Part shown: piece after piece, positions 1 to 5,717 of the stretch
How the letters are laid out: each line of letters starts with the position of its first letter
How positions within the stretch are numbered: position 1 is the first letter of the stretch
Source: an uncultured Bacteroidota bacterium
Lineage (GTDB): Bacteria > Bacteroidota > Bacteroidia > 2-12-FULL-35-15
Direction of reading: 5' to 3'
DNA: 5,747 bases
NCBI GenBank assembly: GCA_903881065.1
Contig: CAIRRW010000527.1
Span: 1 to 5,747 of the forward strand
Made by a program: the position numbers and the translations under genes
Notes under the pieces: model-generated
What the model was told of the DNA's origin: nothing
The model's input: only the letters and a program-made list of their open reading frames with translations
Database searches by the model: none

Positions 1-1
1 T

Positions 2-1150
2 CATATAAATAATACCCCTTGGGAAAAACTCCCCATTGATAAAAAATATTATTTCTTTGAAAAGAAAAACTTTGGCGACCCCGATTTATATAATTCATTT
101 TTTGCTGTTGATGAAATATTAAATCAAAATGTAAGTGGTATAAAATCAGGCAGAGATAATTTTGTACTTGGAATTTCAAACAAAGAATTAGAAGACAGAT
201 TTAATCTTTTCATACAGTTAAAGGATTTAGATTTAGTAAAAGAAACCTTTCAAATTGAAGATGGAGCGGATTTTAATGTTGAAAAGGTTAAAGCTAAATT
301 TAAAAAAGTTAATAAAGAGAATATTAAACCTTTTGCACATAAACCTTTTGACAATAAATACATTTATTTTGATTCTCTTTTTGTTGACAGGGATAGGAAG
401 GCAGTAATTAAAAATATGTATGAAGGGGATAATTATTCTTTAATAATTAAAAAGAAGACTTTTGATAAAAATTATAATTCCTGTTTTTGTTCTGATAAAA
501 TTGCAGATATAAATTTTCTTGGCGGTCAATCCTATGTCTTTCCTTTATGGATTTACGAAAGCAATGAAGGTTTATTTGGAGCAAGTAAAAAAAGTAACAT
601 CACACCTGCATTTGAAAAAATGCTCGAAAAACAATACAAACAAAAAGAATTAACCGAACCTATTTTCTATTACATCTACGCCATATTATATAGCAACAAA
701 TACCGCACAGCATTTGCCGAACTGTTACAAATAGATTATCCCAAAATACCATTTACAAAAGATTACAAATTGTTCCAACAAATTGCAGAAATTGGCAAAT
801 CATTAACCGAACTGCATTTGCTTACCTCAAAAGAACTTTCAAAACCAATTGTAAAATTCAATGGCAAAGGAAATAACAAAGTAACAGAAATCACATTAAA
901 AGAAGATAATCTATACATAAACGAAACACAATATTTTAGTGGCGTTACCAAACAAATCTGGGAATTCGAAGTAGGAAAAAACCACCCCGTCCAACGATTC
1001 ATCAAAAGCAACAAGGACAAAGAACTCAACTTAAACCAAACAATAGAATTCTGTAAAATTTGCACATCCGTTTCCCTCACATTTCAAAAACAAAACGAAA
1101 TAGATAATGAATATGAAAATATTATTGCATCTTTGATTGAAAAAGAATGA
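2..1150 (+). CDS. Type ISP restriction-modification enzyme, C-terminal part (5' end outside window)
   Basis: The frame is open from base 2, so the ATG at 416 is an internal methionine (visible residue 139) and the gene begins left of the window. The 382 visible residues fit the C-terminal specificity region of type ISP (LlaBIII-like) enzymes, single polypeptides that methylate one DNA strand and in full-length forms also translocate and cleave DNA. In order I see GIKSGRDNF (46-54), KPFDNKYIYFD (114-124) followed by DRDR, FPLWIYE (180-186), EPIFYYIYAILYSNKYR (219-235), IDYPKIPF (244-251), an LHLL stretch near 271-274, IWEFEVG (319-325), and a helical tail ending in NEID. This is the usual order of conserved blocks in the family. 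The catalytic methyltransferase motifs, and any helicase or nuclease domains, lie outside the window, so I cannot tell a full restriction enzyme from a methylase-only form. The stop overlaps the start of the tcmP-like gene. Codon choice changes sharply near base 590. The family assignment is strong; the target sequence is unknown. Confidence 0.85.
   Translation, partial: HINNTPWEKLPIDKKYYFFEKKNFGDPDLYNSFFAVDEILNQNVSGIKSGRDNFVLGISNKELEDRFNLFIQLKDLDLVKETFQIEDGADFNVEKVKAKFKKVNKENIKPFAHKPFDNKYIYFDSLFVDRDRKAVIKNMYEGDNYSLIIKKKTFDKNYNSCFCSDKIADINFLGGQSYVFPLWIYESNEGLFGASKKSNITPAFEKMLEKQYKQKELTEPIFYYIYAILYSNKYRTAFAELLQIDYPKIPFTKDYKLFQQIAEIGKSLTELHLLTSKELSKPIVKFNGKGNNKVTEITLKEDNLYINETQYFSGVTKQIWEFEVGKNHPVQRFIKSNKDKELNLNQTIEFCKICTSVSLTFQKQNEIDNEYENIIASLIEKE
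1147..1150 (+). promoter_or_regulatory. ATGA stop/start overlap (translational coupling)
   Basis: The bases ATGA hold the start codon of the tcmP-like gene and the TGA stop of the type ISP gene. A purine-rich stretch (GAAAAAGA) lies directly upstream and no promoter-like gap exists. Ribosomes ending the first gene can restart on the second, which implies one transcript and matched expression. Confidence 0.8.
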
Positions 1151-2031
1151 GCGCAAAAAAGAACATTGTTGAAGAGCCTGCCCCAGAAGGTTGGGGTGGT
1201 AGCTGGACAGAGCAAAAGCTGGATGCTTTTATTTCTTATGTAGTTGAATACCTCAAGATATTAAATAAATATCCCAAATATAAAACAATTTATTTTGATG
1301 GTTTTGCAGGTGCTGGCGAAAAAGCATATACAACAAAAATAACACCCGATTTATTTGATTATAACATTCCTGAAAAATATAATAATGAAGTAAAGATTTA
1401 TGCAGGCTCTGCATCACGTATTCTGCGAATGGAAAAACCATTTCATTTTGATTATTATTATTTTATTGAAAAAGATGATGAATCATTTAATTCACTTGAA
1501 ACATTAAAAAGTAAAATTACTGACAAACCTCTTGCAAATATTAGCATCAGGAAAGATGACTGCAATGAACAATTAAAAAAACTTGCAATAGCATTACAAA
1601 ATAAAAACTATGCAGCCCTTATTTTTTTAGACCCTTTTGGAATGCAGATAGGCTGGGATTCCTTTTCAAAACTAAAAAACACTCATTCAGATGTATGGAT
1701 TTTAATTCCTTCGGGAGTCGCTATTAATCGTTTATTAGACAAAAAAGGTGAATTAAATTCGATAGATAAATTGGAGCAATTTTTCGGCATTGATAAAGAT
1801 GAAATAGTAAATATTTTCTATCCGGAAAAAACGAAAGAAACATTATTTGGCACAGATATAACATTTGAAAAAATTGAAAAACCAATTGATAAAATTGTTG
1901 AAATATATAGTAAACAACTTAAAACAATTTGGGAACATGTTTCAAAACCGTTGATTTTGAGAAATTCAAAAAATAATCCTATTTTTCATTTAATCTTTGC
2001 CCAGTTTGGCGTAGCGTCTCGCCTTAATTGA
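1147..2031 (+). CDS. tcmP: Three-Cys-motif partner protein (TcmP-like), probably C-terminally truncated
   Basis: The 294-residue product matches the TcmP family, whose core resembles a SAM-dependent methyltransferase. Its biochemical role is not settled to my knowledge. Visible marks are WTEQKLDAF (20-28), the glycine-rich nucleotide loop YFDGFAGAG (49-57, like methyltransferase motif I), an acidic strand end FIEKDD (106-111, motif II-like), RKDD (135-138) and LDPFG (161-165), which sits where methyltransferases carry D/NPPY. The protein runs in register to FHLIFA (280-285), a block that family members normally follow with more helical sequence. Here it is followed by only nine residues (QFGVASRLN) and a stop, encoded by DNA that enters a repeat also found at 4375-4452. 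No remainder of the gene is visible downstream. The start overlaps the preceding stop by four bases, so translation is probably coupled to the restriction-modification gene. The three-Cys-motif protein that gives the family its name is not in the window. The fold is confident; whether the product still works is doubtful. Confidence 0.8.
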   Translation: MSAKKNIVEEPAPEGWGGSWTEQKLDAFISYVVEYLKILNKYPKYKTIYFDGFAGAGEKAYTTKITPDLFDYNIPEKYNNEVKIYAGSASRILRMEKPFHFDYYYFIEKDDESFNSLETLKSKITDKPLANISIRKDDCNEQLKKLAIALQNKNYAALIFLDPFGMQIGWDSFSKLKNTHSDVWILIPSGVAINRLLDKKGELNSIDKLEQFFGIDKDEIVNIFYPEKTKETLFGTDITFEKIEKPIDKIVEIYSKQLKTIWEHVSKPLILRNSKNNPIFHLIFAQFGVASRLN

Positions 2032-2091
2032 AACTACAGAAGAAGTAATGAGGACTTGTAATATTAAACGTAGCGAGCCACTACGCTTAAC
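2014..2091 (+). repeat. Interspersed repeat module A, copy 1
   Basis: This 78-bp stretch aligns without gaps to 4375-4452, with about 67 of 78 positions identical by eye. It contains CCTTAATTGAAACTA, AGTAATGAGGA and TATTAAACGTAGCG in the same order. Near its right end CGTAG (2069-2073) can pair with CTACG (2081-2085). Its left part overlaps the last codons of the tcmP-like gene and supplies its stop codon. Just before it, GGCG and CGCC (2008-2011 and 2020-2023) form a short inverted repeat. Module B begins 10 bp to the right, so together the two fill most of the gap between tcmP and the first TPR gene. It encodes nothing recognisable. Confidence 0.85.
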
Positions 2092-2101
2092 TAATACTAT
2101 A

Positions 2102-2178
2102 TAAAGTACTGCTACTACATACAATTTCCCACCAAATAAATCTTTTATTAAAAGTGCCTTGTAATTAAAGGTACTTTT
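2102..2178 (+). repeat. Interspersed repeat module B, copy 1
   Basis: This copy matches 3558-3633 and 5578-5653. The 54-bp core at 2125-2178, from TTTCCCACCAAATAAATC to GGTACTTTT, is nearly invariant among the three, with two variable positions seen by eye. It holds two inverted repeats. One is AATAAA/TTTATT around TCT (2135-2149). The other is an 11-bp arm AAAAGTGCCTT (2150-2160) facing AAGGTACTTTT (2168-2178), with one G-T pair and a 7-nt loop. The copy ends 44 nt before the TPR gene start. The hairpin ends in four T's and could act as a weak terminator, but it also overlaps a -7-like promoter element. Confidence 0.9.
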
Positions 2179-2179
2179 G
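2172..2179 (+). promoter_or_regulatory. Candidate Bacteroidota -7 promoter element in repeat B copy 1
   Basis: TACTTTTG matches the Bacteroidota housekeeping -7 consensus TAnnTTTG in full and lies 43 nt before the ATG of the TPR gene. I do not see a good TTTG -33 box at the expected spacing, so the promoter call rests on the -7 element and its position. Copies 2 and 3 of the repeat have TACTTTTA, one base off. Confidence 0.4.
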
Positions 2180-2222
2180 TAAAAAAAATAACAGGCAACT
2201 ATATTCTAAAAAAAATAATCTA

Positions 2223-3449
2223 ATGAATAAAATGACAGAAGAGCAGTTGCGAGATGCTATAAATGCCGACTCGAATAATGCCGAACTTTATTATGAATTG
2301 GCAAAGGTTATTTATGAAGTAAAAATGGAAGATGGCAATCCGCAAAATGCGCATGAAGCATCAGCGGAATTGATGAAGGCAATAGTGATTGACCCTTTCA
2401 ATGGCAAGTATCATTTCTTTCGTGCCGAAGTGTCGGCTCATGTAAGTAGTGATGATTGGGATAGCGAGCTTGAACGCTGTATTCGTTTGAAATATAAAGT
2501 GGCAGAATGCCGGAAGATACTCAAAACCCGCGACCAGGTTTGGAAAAGTAGTTTTGATATGGAAGATTATATAAATAAAATGAAAGAAAAGGTTAAGGAA
2601 GAACCTTCTGCCCAAAATTATTATGAACTTGGATTACATTTTCGCAGAGATGGAGCTGAGGCATTCGGGTATTTTAATAAAGCCCTTGAAGTGGATCCCA
2701 AACATGCTGCGGCTATGGCTTCCATAGCTTTCTATTATCAGGACAGGAAAAAGAATAATAAAGCGGAAGAATGGTTTCTGAAGAGTATAGAGCACGCCCC
2801 GGATAAAGAAATTAAATCTACTTATTATAACTGGACGGCTGCTCTTTATGAAGACATTGGTAACGACCGTGCCGCCTTTGATATCCGTCTGAAAGCCTGG
2901 AACGAGATAGGAGGCGATTACCAGGACCTTGCATTGCTGGGTGAAAGTTATTTAAAAATGAACCGTTTTGAAGAAGCAGAAAAAACGTTGCTGGAAGTAA
3001 TTAAGGATGACCTTAAAGATGGTAATTATCATGGTACATATTGTAATTTGGTGGTGTTATATGTTACTCTTCAGAAGTTTGATAAAGCAATGTTTTATTG
3101 CGAAAAAGGGTTGAAGATGTATCCCGATTCTGCTAACTTCCATCATTATCATTCCATGTTTAGTATGATGTCAGGAGATATCGAATCAGCTAAAAGAAGT
3201 TTGAATATTGCATTGGTTCATGAGATAGAATATTACCCTGCATATATTCTTCTTGGGTCTTATGCCTTAAAAGAAAAAGATTTTGAAACTGCACTAAAGA
3301 ATTATAAAATGGTTTTGAAATACAATGATGATATATTGCCGGTACACGAAGCATTACTTCTGATTTATAATCATCTTGGAAATGAAACGAAAGCCGAATT
3401 TCATAGAAAGAAAATTCAGGATTTGGAGATTAAGGAATTGCTTGGATAA
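2223..3449 (+). CDS. Tetratricopeptide repeat (TPR) protein, 408 aa
   Basis: The product is built almost wholly of 34-residue-type helix-turn-helix repeats, which generally form a superhelical surface for binding partner proteins. Clear units lie at about 20-58, 129-159, 162-194, 198-230, 233-263, 269-301, 303-336, 338-369 and 371-402. The best example is LALLGESYLKMNRFEEAEKT (236-255), with the small and aromatic residues in the usual TPR places. The stretch around 60-127 is less regular. There is no signal peptide, membrane segment or extra catalytic domain, so it should be a cytoplasmic scaffold or adaptor; its partner cannot be inferred. I kept the first ATG, though M4 is an equally possible start, as neither has a clear Shine-Dalgarno sequence. 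Repeat module B ends 44 nt upstream with a -7-like element, and repeats follow the stop, so the gene looks monocistronic. It is less AT-rich than the restriction-modification genes to its left. Confidence 0.88.
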   Translation: MNKMTEEQLRDAINADSNNAELYYELAKVIYEVKMEDGNPQNAHEASAELMKAIVIDPFNGKYHFFRAEVSAHVSSDDWDSELERCIRLKYKVAECRKILKTRDQVWKSSFDMEDYINKMKEKVKEEPSAQNYYELGLHFRRDGAEAFGYFNKALEVDPKHAAAMASIAFYYQDRKKNNKAEEWFLKSIEHAPDKEIKSTYYNWTAALYEDIGNDRAAFDIRLKAWNEIGGDYQDLALLGESYLKMNRFEEAEKTLLEVIKDDLKDGNYHGTYCNLVVLYVTLQKFDKAMFYCEKGLKMYPDSANFHHYHSMFSMMSGDIESAKRSLNIALVHEIEYYPAYILLGSYALKEKDFETALKNYKMVLKYNDDILPVHEALLLIYNHLGNETKAEFHRKKIQDLEIKELLG

Positions 3450-3466
3450 TCAAAAACAGGTTATAA

Positions 3467-3526
3467 CCCGCTGGCGCGAGTTTGTTTAACTAGTGTCCCG
3501 CCGGCGCGAGTCTTTTCGACTCGTGA
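3467..3526 (+). repeat. GC-rich 30-bp direct repeat, two tandem units with hairpins
   Basis: Two adjacent 30-bp units (3467-3496 and 3497-3526) begin CCCGC(T/C)GGCGCGAGT and share about 23 of 30 positions. In unit 2 CGAGTC (3507-3512) pairs perfectly with GACTCG (3518-3523) around a 5-nt loop. In unit 1 the same arms are CGAGTT and AACTAG. There the inner pair has changed from C-G to T-A on both sides, while one other pair is lost. A degenerate single unit occurs before repeat B copy 3 at about 5519-5548. The GC richness stands out in AT-rich surroundings. Confidence 0.75.
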
Positions 3527-3534
3527 CAATTATT

Positions 3535-3554
3535 TAGTGGTGTCCTCACCACTA
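3535..3554 (+). repeat. Perfect inverted repeat TAGTGGTG/CACCACTA
   Basis: An 8-bp perfect stem (3535-3542 with 3547-3554) encloses the loop TCCT. The same hairpin, with a 7-bp stem and loop TCGT, occurs at 5557-5574, again directly left of a module B copy. The stem is conserved while the loop base differs. There is no T-run right after it, so it is a poor candidate for an intrinsic terminator. Confidence 0.8.
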
Positions 3555-3557
3555 CAC

Positions 3558-3647
3558 TAAGTACTGCTACTACTACCATTTTCCCACCAAATAAATCTTT
3601 TATTGAAAGTGCCTTGTTATTAAAGGTACTTTTAGAGAATAATAAAA
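3558..3647 (+). repeat. Interspersed repeat module B, copy 2
   Basis: The core at 3580-3633 has the same 54-bp length as in the other copies. The hairpin arms are GAAAGTGCCTT (3605-3615) and AAGGTACTTTT (3623-3633), the outer A-T pair here being G-T. After the core, AGAGAATAATAAAA is shared with copy 3 almost to the end but not with copy 1, so copies 2 and 3 are the closer pair. The homology with copy 3 also extends left through the AGTGGTG hairpin and the GC-rich unit. The core ends 30 nt before the ATG of the 206-residue gene. The -7-like sequence here is TACTTTTA (3627-3634). Confidence 0.9.
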
Positions 3648-3663
3648 CAAATACTGTTATGAT

Positions 3664-4284
3664 ATGATTGTACCTTCAATGAATATGGTTGAAATTAAGA
3701 ATGAATGGGAAAAGGAATTTCCAATCATATTTCGTAAAGCAACTTATGTAGCAAAAGAAATACACAAAACATTAAAGCTTAGCAAAGATGGAGAAATAGT
3801 AAAATATTTTGATTACCTCTCAAAATATAAAAACAATTGGATATACAGTATTTGCTTGACAAAAAAGAGAGATTACTTTATTTTTTTGGTTTATAATTAC
3901 GACAGGCAAGGATTAAATGCCTACACCGTAATGGGTGGCGATGATAATTATATGTTTGTGTTTACAGCGCACTTTTTTAAACGTTATAATGAAAGACGAA
4001 AATTGAATCTGGTAAAACCAAATGATATTTTACGTGCTTTTATGGATGATAATCATTCTTTCGGTGTTCAGCCATTAGATGATTTAAATGAAAATATGAA
4101 TAATATTATATGTACTTCCGATACAGGTGTTTTGCTTGGCACTGCCGACACAAAACAAAAAATTTATCGTATGAATACTTATTTAACAAATGATATGTTA
4201 AAGGAAGACCAAAAGGCAATTACAACTGCATTACATGAAGAGTTTGATCACGATGGCAGAAAATATACACCTTATAATTTGTAA
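3664..4284 (+). CDS. Uncharacterised protein, 206 aa
   Basis: I do not recognise this protein with confidence. It has no signal peptide or membrane segment and is mixed in charge, so it is probably cytoplasmic. An N-terminal helical, lysine-rich part (8-55) leads to strand-like segments NNWIYSICL and RDYFIFLVYNY (57-79). A conserved-looking block TAHFFKRYNERR (101-112) carries H103, R107, R111 and R112, then a helix PNDILRAFM (119-127). Next come TSDTGVLLGTAD (151-162) and NTYLTNDMLKEDQ (171-183). The order H-x3-R-x3-R helix, then strands with a Gly pair and a Thr, loosely recalls small RelE/BECR-type RNase folds such as DUF4258, but this is only a resemblance of layout. No antitoxin-like gene lies beside it. 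The start follows repeat B copy 2 by 30 nt. An ATG at 3659 opens only a two-codon frame, so 3664 is preferred; M6 and M8 are alternatives. Confidence 0.75.
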   Translation: MIVPSMNMVEIKNEWEKEFPIIFRKATYVAKEIHKTLKLSKDGEIVKYFDYLSKYKNNWIYSICLTKKRDYFIFLVYNYDRQGLNAYTVMGGDDNYMFVFTAHFFKRYNERRKLNLVKPNDILRAFMDDNHSFGVQPLDDLNENMNNIICTSDTGVLLGTADTKQKIYRMNTYLTNDMLKEDQKAITTALHEEFDHDGRKYTPYNL

Positions 4285-4374
4285 AACGAATTTCGCCTTG
4301 CCAACGCGAGTGTCCCCCGTTTAGCGTTCCGCAGAGTTTATACTGAATGCAATGAATGTGTCGCTTTTAATAAG
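4285..4374 (+). other. Intergenic stretch with repeat-like GC-rich DNA
   Basis: This gap holds no plausible gene. It contains GCCAACGCGAGTGTCCC (about 4300-4316), which shares CGCGAGT and AGTGTCCC with the GC-rich units at 3467-3526. It then runs through TTAGCGTTCCGCAGA into module A copy 2. I read it as a further, diverged member of the same intergenic repeat group, on limited similarity. At its right edge TAAGGC (4371-4376) pairs with GCCTTA (4382-4387) around a 5-nt loop. Confidence 0.4.
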
Positions 4375-4452
4375 GCGTCCTGCCTTAATTGAAACTAAAG
4401 AAAAAGTAATGAGGATTTGTACTATTAAACGTAGCGGGATACTATGCTAAAC
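4375..4452 (+). repeat. Interspersed repeat module A, copy 2
   Basis: It aligns without gaps over 78 bp to 2014-2091. The CGTAG arm is intact (4430-4434), and its partner is CTATG (4442-4446), so one G-C pair became G-T and pairing is kept. It lies between the ends of two convergent genes, starting 90 nt after the 206-residue gene and stopping 9 nt before the end of the minus-strand TPR gene. No module B follows it, so A and B can occur separately. Confidence 0.85.
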
Positions 4453-4461
4453 AGAGTTAAA

Positions 4462-5472
4462 TCAAATTAAATCATCATTATTTTCTTCCTCTTTACTTCT
4501 TTCCTCCGCCGTAAATCCTGCTGCTTCTATCAATTTTTTCTTATAATAGTTATGCTTTTCATAATCAGCAATCAGGTTATATATCCTTGCCAGATTGGCA
4601 TACAAAAGAGATTTGAATGATTCGGCAGGGTTCATTTTCAAGGCAGCTTCCAATTGTTCAATAGCTCCTTTTATATCCGAATCATTTTCGAATTTAAAAG
4701 CTGCAATATTATTAACAGTTTCCGGAAACTCAGGTTTAAGTTTCAATGCTTCCAGATAATGATGCATTGCCATATAACCATCCCCCTTTTGATGAAAGCA
4801 GGTTCCCATAAAATAATGCGTCCAGGCATCAGGTTTAATTATATGTGACACTTTAAAATAAAATAGTGCCTCCTCCTGTTTTCCGTCCAATGCTAGTGCC
4901 CTGCCCGTCTTTTGCCAATGCCAGTAGCTTTCTGCCGATATTTCTGCTGCTGCTCTCTCAAAATACTTAGCAGAGTTTTTATAATCTTTTTTTGTTTCAT
5001 AATGTTGTGCCAGCTTTTCAAATAGTTCACTATCCACATTACCCTTTGAATAAGTGATATACTCCTCATAATATTTTATTGCATTATCCACATCGCCCTG
5101 TTCATCAAACATTTCACAGATTTCCTCATATTCAGCAAATTTATCTTTTTCATCCGCTTCCTCCAGCTCTTTCAATTTCAGGGTTATTACTTCCTGCTGT
5201 TGTCCGTTTGCTTTATATGCAAATCCTAAAAATCGGTTGGTATCATTAATACATTCTTTTATTTTCATTCCGGGTAAAGCCTCAATTGCCAATGCAATAC
5301 ACTCCTCATTTTTTTTAGCAGAAAACAAATATATAACCGCATAAGCCAGTATAAAATCCCTGTCTTCCGGGTATTCGTTCAATTTATCCAGGCAAAGCTG
5401 TGCTAATACAGCATCATTTATATCTTGGTTCGCTTTTATTGCTTCTCTTATAAAGTCAGGCATTCTTGTCAT
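4462..5472 (-). CDS. Tetratricopeptide repeat (TPR) protein, 336 aa
   Basis: This is a second all-helical TPR protein, presumably a protein-binding scaffold in the cytoplasm. It has no signal peptide, membrane segment or enzymatic domain. Likely units are at 37-68, 77-108, 112-145, 149-180, 183-214, 216-248, 250-283 and 287-318. The clearest are EEICEMFDEQGDVDNAIKYY (116-135), KTGRALALDGKQEEALFYF (188-206) and MGTCFHQKGDGYMAMHHYLE (222-241). The C-terminus is an acidic tail, ERSKEEENNDDLI (324-336). It is not an obvious duplicate of the other TPR protein: length, repeat phasing and the non-TPR stretches differ. The first ATG is used; M4 (base 5463) is also possible. A -7-like TACCTTTA lies 22 nt upstream on this strand. 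The gene converges with the 206-residue gene and diverges from whatever lies right of the window. Confidence 0.88.
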   Translation of the reverse strand: MTRMPDFIREAIKANQDINDAVLAQLCLDKLNEYPEDRDFILAYAVIYLFSAKKNEECIALAIEALPGMKIKECINDTNRFLGFAYKANGQQQEVITLKLKELEEADEKDKFAEYEEICEMFDEQGDVDNAIKYYEEYITYSKGNVDSELFEKLAQHYETKKDYKNSAKYFERAAAEISAESYWHWQKTGRALALDGKQEEALFYFKVSHIIKPDAWTHYFMGTCFHQKGDGYMAMHHYLEALKLKPEFPETVNNIAAFKFENDSDIKGAIEQLEAALKMNPAESFKSLLYANLARIYNLIADYEKHNYYKKKLIEAAGFTAEERSKEEENNDDLI

Positions 5473-5494
5473 AATTATTTTTTTTATATTTTGC

Positions 5495-5502
5495 TAAAGG
5501 TA
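5495..5502 (-). promoter_or_regulatory. Weak -7 promoter candidate for the minus-strand TPR gene
   Basis: Read on the minus strand the bases are TACCTTTA, seven of the eight TAnnTTTG positions counting the two free ones, placed 22 nt before the ATG at 5472. I see no matching -33 TTTG. An AT-rich leader follows. Confidence 0.25.
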
Positions 5503-5518
5503 GATAAAAAAGGATTCA

Positions 5519-5668
5519 CAGCTGGCTTTAGTGAGTTTAACTTGTGCCGATTATTAAGTGGTGTCGTCACCACTACATAAAGTACTTCCACCGCTGCCAT
5601 TTCCCACCAAATAAATCTTTTATTAAAAGTGCCTTGTTATTAAAGGTACTTTTAGAGAATAATTAAAA
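5519..5668 (+). repeat. Extended repeat B, copy 3, with upstream hairpin
   Basis: From the left it holds a degenerate GC-rich unit (GCTGGC at 5521-5526), the hairpin AGTGGTG/CACCACT with loop TCGT (5557-5574), and module B (5578-5653) with the invariant core at 5600-5653. A tail, AGAGAATAATTAAAA, is shared with copy 2. Hairpin arms are at 5625-5635 and 5643-5653. The layout equals that before the 206-residue gene (about 3497-3647), apart from a few small gaps in the left part. Its 3' end points to the right edge of the window, where another + gene would be expected by analogy. Confidence 0.88.
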
Positions 5669-5717
5669 TAGATAAGGATGAAAGAACAAAAAAATAATTG
5701 ATAGCTATATAAAACAA

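Noticed and set aside
416..418. ATG at 416 as the start of the first gene
   Set aside because: The frame is open upstream to base 2, and conserved type ISP blocks (GRDNF, KPFDNKYIYFD) lie before it, so this methionine is internal.
763..1080. Open frame of 105 codons on the minus strand
   Set aside because: It lies wholly inside the well-supported type ISP gene in the opposite direction, and its composition is that of a reversed coding strand.
1253..1441. Open frame of 62 codons on the minus strand
   Set aside because: It lies inside the tcmP-like gene across the SAM-loop region and shows no protein-like motif or start signal.
2021..2034. On the minus strand, GTTTCAATTAAGGC resembles the end of some CRISPR repeats
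   Set aside because: Only two copies exist, 2.3 kb apart, as part of a longer 78-bp repeat. There is no regular spacing, spacer or cas gene.
2102..2178. Module B as a complete insertion sequence
   Set aside because: It is too short for a transposase, has no terminal inverted repeats bounding the whole unit, and no target-site duplication could be recognised. It could only be a non-autonomous element.
2361..2615. Open frame of 84 codons on the minus strand
   Set aside because: It lies inside the first TPR gene and is Phe/Ile-rich, as expected from the reverse of Lys/Glu-rich helices.
4654..4848. Open frame of 64 codons on the plus strand
   Set aside because: It is antisense to the second TPR gene, with no promoter or motif of its own.
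5678..5701. ATG at 5678 after AAGG as a gene start behind repeat B copy 3
   Set aside because: The frame closes after seven codons (MKEQKNN).
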